From CAYUHZ01 sp964444625 (lineage in GTDB: Bacteria > Patescibacteriota > Patescibacteriia > Patescibacteriales > GWC2-42-12): a stretch of 10,077 nucleotides of DNA. Location of the stretch: NCBI GenBank assembly GCA_964444625.1, contig CAYUHZ010000035.1, forward strand, positions 1 through 10,077, given 5' to 3'. A program made the position numbers and the translations under genes. Under the pieces are notes generated by a model. It ran no database searches. It was not told the DNA's origin and saw nothing but the letters and a program-made list of their open reading frames with translations. Below are positions 5,524 through 10,077 of the stretch, in pieces. Position 1 is the stretch's first letter. Every line of letters starts with the position of its first letter.

Positions 5524-6081
5524 TTAAGCTCGTTCAACGTATTCTCCGGTATCGGTATTTATCCTGATAATATCGCCCTCGTTGATAAACATCGGCACAT
5601 TCACTTCAGCGCCGGTTTCAATCTCCACCATCTTAGTAACGCTACCGGCGGAATTGCCGCGCACACCAGGAGGGGCGCTGGTTACTTTGAATTCCAGCTT
5701 GACCGGTAATTCCAAAGCAACCGGGTTGCCGTCAAAATAAAGAATATCAACTTCGGTATTTTCTTTCAAGAATTTCTGCCTGTCGCTTATCTGCTCCAAG
5801 GGCAAAGAAAACTGCTCGTAGCTTTCGTTGTCCATGAAATTAGCCGATTCCTCATCCTTGTACAAATAGTTAGCTTTTTTCTTTTGGGTTTCGGCTTCTT
5901 CGGCCTTTTCATTGCCCTGAAAAGTTCGCTCCAGGGTGTTTCCGGAAATCAAGTTTCTCAGTTTGGTTTTTAGCACCGCCCCGCCGCGCCCCATCTTGTG
6001 GTGTTCGGCTCGGACTATAACAAAAGGCTCATTGGCAATCTTAACGATCTTGCCGATTTTCAATTCGCTTAGGCTTAGCAT
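5524..6081 (-). CDS. efp: Translation elongation factor P
   Basis: EF-P (185 residues, the usual length) binds ribosomes stalled at polyproline stretches between the P and E sites and promotes peptide-bond formation. The N-terminal KOW-like domain spans about 1-62, the first OB domain about 63-125, and the C-terminal OB domain about 128-185 (GNSAGSVTKMVEIETGAEV, then VPMFINEGDIIRINTDTGEY). The loop tip reads HHKMGRGGA. The residue aligned with E. coli Lys34 is Arg32, as in the EF-P class rhamnosylated by EarP, although no earP is visible here. The gene is last in the rpsF-ssb-rpsR-efp operon, with 3 bases between the rpsR stop and its ATG. There is no Shine-Dalgarno sequence; the start context is AAACTATG. 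Confidence 0.96.
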   Translation of the reverse strand: MLSLSELKIGKIVKIANEPFVIVRAEHHKMGRGGAVLKTKLRNLISGNTLERTFQGNEKAEEAETQKKKANYLYKDEESANFMDNESYEQFSLPLEQISDRQKFLKENTEVDILYFDGNPVALELPVKLEFKVTSAPPGVRGNSAGSVTKMVEIETGAEVNVPMFINEGDIIRINTDTGEYVERA

Positions 6082-6084
6082 AGT

Positions 6085-6312
6085 TTATTTGCTTACGAAC
6101 GGCAACAATGCCATTACCCTGGCTCGCTTGACTGCGTTTGCTAGTTTTCTCTGGTGTTTGGCGCAAACGCCCGTTCTTTTTTTCGGTAAAATTTTTCCGT
6201 AGGAATTAATAAATCTCCGCAAATTGGCGGTATTCTTGTAATCAACTTCTTTGATATTATTAACGCAGAAAAAACATTGTTTTTCTTTTTTGACTGGAGT
6301 TTGGTTTTCCAT
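6085..6312 (-). CDS. rpsR: 30S ribosomal protein S18
   Basis: This 75-residue S18 pairs with S6 on the platform of the small subunit. It has the conserved core NLRRFINSYGKILPKKRTG followed by CAKHQRKLANAVKRARVMALLPF. The zinc-type ligands CFFC (C13, C16), C50 and H53 are present, so this is the C+ form. It is third in the operon after ssb and just before efp. The 81-base spacer from ssb holds GC-rich inverted repeats. The start context is CCATTATG without a Shine-Dalgarno sequence. Confidence 0.96.
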   Translation of the reverse strand: MENQTPVKKEKQCFFCVNNIKEVDYKNTANLRRFINSYGKILPKKRTGVCAKHQRKLANAVKRARVMALLPFVSK

Positions 6313-6332
6313 AATGGTTTACTTTCAGTTAA

Positions 6333-6381
6333 TCCGCCCGCAACCCGGACAGAATAGCGCTCGCGCTTATCGGTCGGCGCT
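6333..6381. repeat. GC-rich inverted repeats between ssb and rpsR
   Basis: AGCGC (6356-6360) can pair with GCGCT at 6377-6381 or at 6363-6367, two mutually exclusive stems. TCCG (6333-6336) pairs with CGGA (6346-6349). On the minus strand the ssb stop is followed by ATTTTTTTAAGCGCC, so the T tract precedes rather than follows the stems and this is not a standard terminator. A role in rpsR translation or mRNA processing is only a guess. Confidence 0.4.
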
Positions 6382-6393
6382 TAAAAAAATTCG

Positions 6394-6876
6394 TTAAAAG
6401 GGTATGTTTTCCACTCGGATTTCATCTTCAGTCGGATTGACTGATTCGTCTCCGGCCAAAGGATCGTTGATATCGATCACCGGTTCGCTGGCAGTTGCCG
6501 ACTGATAGCGGTTTCCCTGGCTGAAGCCTCCGGTTGCCGGGGCTGCTCCGCTGCGATCAAGCATAATCATATTCTCGGCCACGATTTCCGTGCGATAGCG
6601 CTTGACTCCGTCCTGGCCGGTCCAATCCCTCGTCTGCAATCTGCCTTCAATATAGACTTTGGACCCTTTTTTCAAATATTGGGCGCAGATCTCGGCCAAC
6701 TTGCGCCAAACAACCACGTTGTGAAATTCGGCTTTCTCCTGGCGCTGTCCGCTTTGATCCGTCCAGATGAAATTGGTGGCAACCGAGAAAGAAGCGACGG
6801 TCTGTCCGTTAGGGGTGCTTCGCACTTCGGGATCGCGAGTCAAGTTGCCGATAATCATGGCTTTGTTTAAATTCAT
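6394..6876 (-). CDS. ssb: Single-stranded DNA-binding protein
   Basis: This 160-residue SSB coats single-stranded DNA during replication and repair. The OB fold covers about residues 1-108: MNLNKAMIIGNLTRDPEVR, then TPNGQTVASFSVATN, then EFHNVVVWRKLAEICAQYL, KGSKVYIEGRLQTR and YRTEIVAENM. A Gly/Gln/Ser-rich linker follows, and the acidic partner-binding tip is EDEIRVENIPF, close to the classical DDIPF ending. I chose ATG 6876 because MNLNKAMIIGNL is the family start. A longer frame from TTG 6909 adds 11 unrelated residues that lie in a hairpin. The gene sits between rpsF and rpsR, the classic bacterial order. Confidence 0.95.
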   Translation of the reverse strand: MNLNKAMIIGNLTRDPEVRSTPNGQTVASFSVATNFIWTDQSGQRQEKAEFHNVVVWRKLAEICAQYLKKGSKVYIEGRLQTRDWTGQDGVKRYRTEIVAENMIMLDRSGAAPATGGFSQGNRYQSATASEPVIDINDPLAGDESVNPTEDEIRVENIPF

Positions 6877-6887
6877 AGTTTTGTTGC

Positions 6888-6909
6888 TTGCCGCACATCC
6901 ACGCGGCAA
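6888..6909 (-). promoter_or_regulatory. Perfect hairpin between rpsF and ssb
   Basis: TTGCCGC (6888-6894) and GCGGCAA (6903-6909) form a 7-bp stem with an 8-base loop (GTGGATGT on the minus strand), 11 bases before the ssb ATG. No T tract follows. It could tune ssb initiation or be an mRNA processing or binding site. Confidence 0.5.
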
Positions 6910-6929
6910 AATAATTTAATAAATTATTT

Positions 6930-7430
6930 TTACAATAAATCGTCGGTCTCGAGAATTTTATCCAATTTTTCGTCTAAATCCTTCAATTCGACTTTGTTTT
7001 TGGCTTTTTCCTTCACTTTTTCTTTCTCTCTTTCTATTTCTTTGTCGCTTTCGCTGGCAGCTGCGCGGTCTTCTATTTTTTTCTGGATTTTCTGGTCTTC
7101 CGCGATCTCGGCTTCGCTCTTGATCTTCTTCTTGACGATCTGATAGCGCAAAATCTCGCTATTCAAGCGCAATGATTGGTCGATTTGTTTTAACTTCTCG
7201 CCATCAACGTCAAATTCAATCAGGCTATAGTAGCCGAAGCGAAACCCCTTGATGGGATAAGATAATCTTTTCTTCCCCCAATCTTCCTGAAAGGTTGCTT
7301 GACCGCCGTTAGCTACGATCATTTCTTGAACTTTGCCGATTATCGGCTTGATTTCGTCTTCACTGTACTGATTAGAAATCAAATAAAGCAACTCGTAATG
7401 CGGTTGATCTGATGATTTGGTTTTGGACAT
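6930..7430 (-). CDS. rpsF: 30S ribosomal protein S6 with charged C-terminal extension
   Basis: S6 binds S18 and the central domain of 16S rRNA. The ferredoxin-like core covers about residues 10-105: HYELLYLISNQYSEDEI, GGQATFQEDWGKKRLSYPI, FRFGYYSLIEFDV and LRLNSEILRYQIVK. The remaining ~60 residues are Lys/Glu-rich and probably helical or coiled-coil, ending LDEKLDKILETDDLL. Canonical S6 is about 95-135 residues, so 166 is long. The gene is first in the operon, preceded by a presumed leader of about 267 bases with extensive secondary structure. Start ATG 7430 lacks a Shine-Dalgarno sequence (context TTAACTATG). Confidence 0.95.
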   Translation of the reverse strand: MSKTKSSDQPHYELLYLISNQYSEDEIKPIIGKVQEMIVANGGQATFQEDWGKKRLSYPIKGFRFGYYSLIEFDVDGEKLKQIDQSLRLNSEILRYQIVKKKIKSEAEIAEDQKIQKKIEDRAAASESDKEIEREKEKVKEKAKNKVELKDLDEKLDKILETDDLL

Positions 7431-7455
7431 AGTTAATTATCAAATAAAATTTATG

Positions 7456-7490
7456 GCAAAAGCGCTGTGCCGATCCTTTGACGGCTTTGC
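7456..7490 (-). promoter_or_regulatory. Asymmetric hairpin just before the rpsF start
   Basis: On the minus strand, GCAAA (7490-7486) pairs with TTTGC at the far end (7460-7456). Directly inside, GCCG (7485-7482) pairs with CGGC (7472-7469) around a 9-base loop. An unpaired ACAGCGCT-type bulge lies on the 3' side only. Asymmetric-bulge hairpins with CCG bind the S6:S18 complex in rpsF leaders of other bacteria, so an autoregulatory site is plausible but unproven. Confidence 0.4.
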
Positions 7491-7562
7491 TCGCGATAAA
7501 CTTTTATTTGGTGTGTTATCTTTTGATATTGTTGAAATCTTTGCGAAAGTTTTCAATTGGTC

Positions 7563-7683
7563 AAAAAAATCCCCAGATATTCTCTTGCCCGACCGGGCAA
7601 ATCAAGGGATGATCGAGAATACCTTTAGTTCCGCTGTTAGCGGTACTATTTATCCGCTTGGGGCGAATAAATATGGGAAAGGT
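7563..7683 (-). ncRNA. Structured rpsF leader with terminator-like end (possible attenuator)
   Basis: Read on the minus strand. Unit 1: ACCTTT/AAAGGT (7683-7678 with 7626-7621) encloses ATTTATTCGC/GCGGATAAAT (7672-7663 with 7657-7648) and CCGCT/AGCGG (7643-7639 with 7635-7631). Unit 2: ATTCTC/GAGAAT (7620-7615 with 7584-7579) encloses ATCA/TGAT (7613-7610 with 7604-7601) and TTGCCC/GGGCAA (7600-7595 with 7590-7585). Downstream, GGGGAT (7574-7569) can pair with ATCCCT (7610-7605) in the loop region of unit 2, followed immediately by T7 (7569-7563). This is either a terminator competing with unit 2 or a pseudoknot. The T tract fixes the direction as that of rpsF. An independent small RNA of about 135 bases is the alternative. 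Confidence 0.55.
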
Positions 7684-7703
7684 TATTAATGAATTGTACT
7701 GGC

Positions 7704-7732
7704 ACCCTATCACAGATTTTAAAAAATTGCAA
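7704..7732 (-). promoter_or_regulatory. Putative promoter of the rpsF operon
   Basis: On the minus strand, TTGCAA (7732-7727) and TAGGGT (7709-7704) are separated by 17 bases. Transcription would start near 7697, leaving a leader of about 267 bases before rpsF. The -10 match is weak. The -35 hexamer is palindromic and shared with the divergent gene. Confidence 0.4.
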
Positions 7733-7754
7733 GTTTCAACCATTGTGCTAATCT
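7727..7754 (+). promoter_or_regulatory. Putative promoter of the Trm11-like gene
   Basis: TTGCAA (7727-7732) and TAATCT (7749-7754) are separated by 16 bases, with an extended -10 TG at 7746-7747. Transcription would begin near 7761, 17 bases before the ATG at 7778. There is no Shine-Dalgarno sequence in the leader. Confidence 0.45.
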
Positions 7755-7777
7755 AAAAGCAAATAACCAACAGTACG

Positions 7778-8965
7778 ATGAAACATTTCTTTATTCTCGG
7801 CTCCAATCCGACTCTTTCACTAGCGGAACTGGCGGCGGCATTTGCTGAAACCGAGAAAATAAAATTTACTTTTTTAAACAATGGCTGCCTGCTGGTTGAT
7901 TTTGCGTCTGAAATTGACGCTAAAAAAACCATCAAACAATTGGGTGGCGCGATAAAAATCGGAGTTATCAGGCAACAAATAGAAGGCTATTGCCAACAAA
8001 AAATAATTGATAGCGCACTGGAAATAATTACCGCCAAAAAAATTTCTGGCAAACTGCCGTTCGGATTTTCTTGTTATGGCAAGAATAATTTAAATAGCAA
8101 GGTCCTGGGCATGAAAATAAAGAAAGGCTTAACTGAGCGGGTTGGTTCAGTTCGCTGGGTAATTAGCCGTGAAAAAACTCTTTCTAGCGTGGTGGTCGAA
8201 CAAAACAAGCTAACCAGCAAGGGCATTGAGTTGGTAATGATTTTTGACGGCGCAACGGTCTATTTGGGCGAAACCCAGGCAGTTCAGCCTTTCAAAGAAC
8301 TGTCTTTCCGCGATTACGGCCGCCCTAACCGAGATGACCGTTCTGGCATGTTGCCGCCGAAGCTGGCGCAAATCATGGTCAACCTAGCGCAAATTAAGCC
8401 AGCTGATATTCTGCTAGATCCTTTTTGCGGCTCCGGAACTGTTTTAACCGAAGCGCTGCTCCTGGGCTATAAAAATCTTATCGGATCTGATATCTCGCCA
8501 AAAGCGATCGAAGATACGAAAAAAAACAGCCAATGGATTACAGCCAATTGGCGGTTGGGAATCAGCAGATTAAAACTGCGCCAACACGACGCAAGGTTTA
8601 TCAGCCAAATCATCGAGCAAGAAACGATTGACGCTATCGTAACTGAGCCCTATCTCGGACCGCAAAGAGGCCGCCACGACCTGGAACAAACAAAAAAAGA
8701 ATTACAAGAGCTTTATGAAAAAGCCCTGCGACAATTTTTCTCAATTTTAAAATCAAACGGAAAAATTGTCATGATTTGGCCGGTGTTCCACGAAAAACAA
8801 GCTTTATCTTTTTTGAATATTGATATAGGCAAATTCAAAAAAATCCCTCCCTTGCCGCCGTTCTTGGCTAACAACCGGTCATTAAAAATTACCGCCAGAA
8901 ATTCTATTATTTACCACCGTCCGGAACAAAAGGTCGGACGGGAAATTGTTATTCTGAAAAAATAA
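7778..8965 (+). CDS. Trm11-like THUMP-domain methyltransferase (probable tRNA modification)
   Basis: This 395-residue protein resembles the Trm11/Trm-G10 family, which methylates N2 of guanosine 10 in archaeal and eukaryal tRNA. An N-terminal ferredoxin-like/THUMP region covers about 1-165. The junction PFKELSFRDYGRPNRD then RSGMLPPKLAQIMVNLA (171-204) is the family hallmark. The Rossmann domain has the SAM motif LDPFCGSGTVLTEA (213-226) and the acidic SAM-binding residue in IGSDISPKAIEDT (Asp238). The catalytic-loop position reads DAIVTEPYLGP (285-295), with TEPY instead of the DPPY usual in this family. The methylated base is therefore uncertain, and no Trm112 partner is visible. The gene is monocistronic, diverges from the rpsF operon and converges on ychF, with 3 bases between the stops. 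Confidence 0.8.
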   Translation: MKHFFILGSNPTLSLAELAAAFAETEKIKFTFLNNGCLLVDFASEIDAKKTIKQLGGAIKIGVIRQQIEGYCQQKIIDSALEIITAKKISGKLPFGFSCYGKNNLNSKVLGMKIKKGLTERVGSVRWVISREKTLSSVVVEQNKLTSKGIELVMIFDGATVYLGETQAVQPFKELSFRDYGRPNRDDRSGMLPPKLAQIMVNLAQIKPADILLDPFCGSGTVLTEALLLGYKNLIGSDISPKAIEDTKKNSQWITANWRLGISRLKLRQHDARFISQIIEQETIDAIVTEPYLGPQRGRHDLEQTKKELQELYEKALRQFFSILKSNGKIVMIWPVFHEKQALSFLNIDIGKFKKIPPLPPFLANNRSLKITARNSIIYHRPEQKVGREIVILKK

Positions 8966-8968
8966 TAA

Positions 8969-10024
8969 TCAATTAAACAGAAAATTGCAGATATCTCCGT
9001 CTTGCATCAAATAATTTTTACCTTCGGTTCTAATCCAGCCTAATTCTCGAGCCTTGGTTTCACTGCCAGCCTCGATAAATCTCTGCCAGTTGATAACTTC
9101 GGCGCGAATAAAGCCTTTTTCAAAATCAGTGTGAATCACGCCGGCCGCTTGAGGCGCCTTGGCTCCATTTTTAACAGTCCAAGCCCGCGTTTCGTCCGGG
9201 CCGGTAGTAAAAAAAGTGATCAGATCCAGCAATTCGTAGGAAGCTCGGATCAGGCGATTCAACCCGCCGCCCTCCAACCCCAGCTCTTTGATATATTCCG
9301 GCTGCTCAGCTTCCGGCAAAATAGCGATCTCGGCTTCCAGTTTGGCATTAATGGCAATCGCCTTGCTTTCCCAGTTTTTTTCCGGCGCAACCTTGCCGTT
9401 GGAATTAAGAACGTAAATAATCGGTTTAATGGTCAATAGGTTTAACTCCTTGGTCAGTTTGGCATCATCATCGGAAAAAACCATTTCTCTGGCAGGCTTG
9501 CCCGCTTCCAGATGAATTTTTAATCTTACCAATAAATCATTTAGCTTGATTATTTCTTTGTCGCCGCTCTTTATATCCCGAGAGGTTCTAGCCAGTCTTT
9601 TCTCTACGGTAGAAAGATCGGCAAAGATCAACTCTAAGTTTATCGTTTCCCGATCACCGTCCGGATCTATTTTGTTATTAACATGAATAACGTTGCCGTC
9701 TTTAAATTCGCGCACCACCTCGCAAATCGCGCTGCACTCCCTGATGTGTGATAAAAATTGATTACCCAGGCCCTCGCCCTCATGCGCTCCCTTGACCAGG
9801 CCGGCAATATCAACAAATTCAATCACGGTCGGCACGATTTTAGCCGGCTTTGAAATCATCGCCAGTTTTTCCAAACGATCGTCCGGCACTTTTACCACTC
9901 CAACATTCGGATCAATTGTGCAAAAGGGGTAATTAGCCGCCTCTGCCTGCTTCTTGGTTAAAGCATTAAACAATGTTGACTTGCCCACGTTGGGCAACCC
10001 CACGATTCCCATAGATAGCGCCAT
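8969..10024 (-). CDS. ychF: Ribosome-associated NTPase YchF (OLA1 family)
   Basis: This 351-residue Obg-family P-loop protein corresponds to the bacterial YchF and eukaryotic OLA1 ATPases that bind ribosomes and respond to oxidative stress. The P loop GLPNVGKST is at 9-17. Switch I region NYPFCTIDPNVGVVKVPD is at 31-48, with Cys35 at the position of a conserved family cysteine. G3 is DIAGLVKGAHEGEGLGNQFL at 72-91. HIRECSAI and DPDGDRETINLEL lead into a helical coiled-coil region (about 130-200). The nucleotide-base motif reads NSNG at 207-210 in place of the NMNE-type element of E. coli. The C-terminal TGS domain is at about 267-350 (FFTTGPDETRAWTVKNGAKA, then GVIHTDFEKGFIRAEVI). Length is near the usual 363. 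A perfect hairpin lies 9 bases before the ATG. Confidence 0.96.
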   Translation of the reverse strand: MALSMGIVGLPNVGKSTLFNALTKKQAEAANYPFCTIDPNVGVVKVPDDRLEKLAMISKPAKIVPTVIEFVDIAGLVKGAHEGEGLGNQFLSHIRECSAICEVVREFKDGNVIHVNNKIDPDGDRETINLELIFADLSTVEKRLARTSRDIKSGDKEIIKLNDLLVRLKIHLEAGKPAREMVFSDDDAKLTKELNLLTIKPIIYVLNSNGKVAPEKNWESKAIAINAKLEAEIAILPEAEQPEYIKELGLEGGGLNRLIRASYELLDLITFFTTGPDETRAWTVKNGAKAPQAAGVIHTDFEKGFIRAEVINWQRFIEAGSETKARELGWIRTEGKNYLMQDGDICNFLFN

Positions 10025-10033
10025 AGTAAATTA

Positions 10034-10055
10034 CCCTGCGGCAGAGACCGCAGGG
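10034..10055. terminator. Perfect hairpin upstream of ychF
   Basis: CCCTGCGG (10034-10041) and CCGCAGGG (10048-10055) form a perfect 8-bp GC-rich stem with loop CAGAGA. On the minus strand it lies directly before the ychF start and only a short AT-rich run (TAATTT) follows. It may terminate a gene beyond the window or sit in the ychF leader. Confidence 0.55.
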
Positions 10056-10077
10056 CGTTAAAACTCACAAATCAAAG

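Noticed and set aside
6877..6909. Upstream TTG start adding 11 residues to SSB
   Set aside because: The extra residues are not SSB-like and overlap a hairpin; the ATG at 6876 gives the family's normal N-terminus.
7563..7660. T-box riboswitch (minus strand has a TACCGC element and a terminator-like end)
   Set aside because: No UGGN bulge or specifier stem is evident and the downstream genes are not aminoacyl-tRNA synthetase or amino acid genes.
7417..7689. Plus-strand 90-codon frame over the rpsF leader
   Set aside because: It overlaps the rpsF start antisense, runs through the palindromic leader, and has no recognisable domain or terminator in its own direction.
1..10077. CRISPR array, tRNA or rRNA genes, toxin-antitoxin or phage genes
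   Set aside because: I looked for regularly spaced repeats, cloverleaf signatures and related proteins and saw none; the repeats present are local inverted repeats and one duplicated segment.

Overview
The window looks like a piece of a Candidate Phyla Radiation (Patescibacteria) genome, recovered as a short-read scaffold. The evidence is indirect. It has compact AT-leaning genes with almost no Shine-Dalgarno sequences, an S6 with a long charged tail, an EF-P with Arg at the modified loop, bacterial genes for Elp3 and a Trm11-like methyltransferase (both better known from archaea and eukaryotes), and a bactofilin-like beta-helix membrane protein. No rRNA or tRNA gene is present, so the lineage cannot be fixed further.

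Layout. Positions 1-197 hold the start of a secreted or membrane-anchored protein (minus strand). Positions 198-780 have no intact gene: a dense run of small inverted repeats, a CT microsatellite, and what looks like the C-terminal remnant of an IS200-type transposase. Next come two minus-strand genes, phosphomannomutase/phosphoglucomutase (781-2178) and the bactofilin-like envelope protein (2251-3396). The latter diverges from elp3 (3462-4916, plus strand).

elp3 is interrupted by 100 N. The missing middle of the gene lies intact just downstream (4970-5311). It overlaps the two gap edges by exactly 55 identical bases each, the pattern left by a k=55 de Bruijn assembly around a repeat. Filling the gap with this copy restores a 528-codon frame. 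A cluster of three strong hairpin terminators (5353-5514) follows.

Positions 5524-7430 are a minus-strand translation and replication operon in the order rpsF-ssb-rpsR-efp. Its presumed leader (about 7431-7697) is long and highly structured: two tandem three-way-junction-like folds, a T7 tract with an alternative terminator stem, and an asymmetric hairpin next to the rpsF start. This is the best candidate for an undescribed regulatory element here. A divergent promoter pair sharing one palindromic -35 hexamer appears to drive rpsF leftward and a Trm11-like THUMP methyltransferase (7778-8965) rightward. That gene converges on ychF (8969-10024), and a perfect hairpin precedes ychF at the window edge.

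Functionally, the right-hand two thirds are about translation: tRNA wobble modification (Elp3), probable tRNA methylation (Trm11-like), ribosomal proteins S6 and S18, EF-P and the ribosome-associated NTPase YchF. The left third concerns the envelope and sugar-phosphate metabolism.
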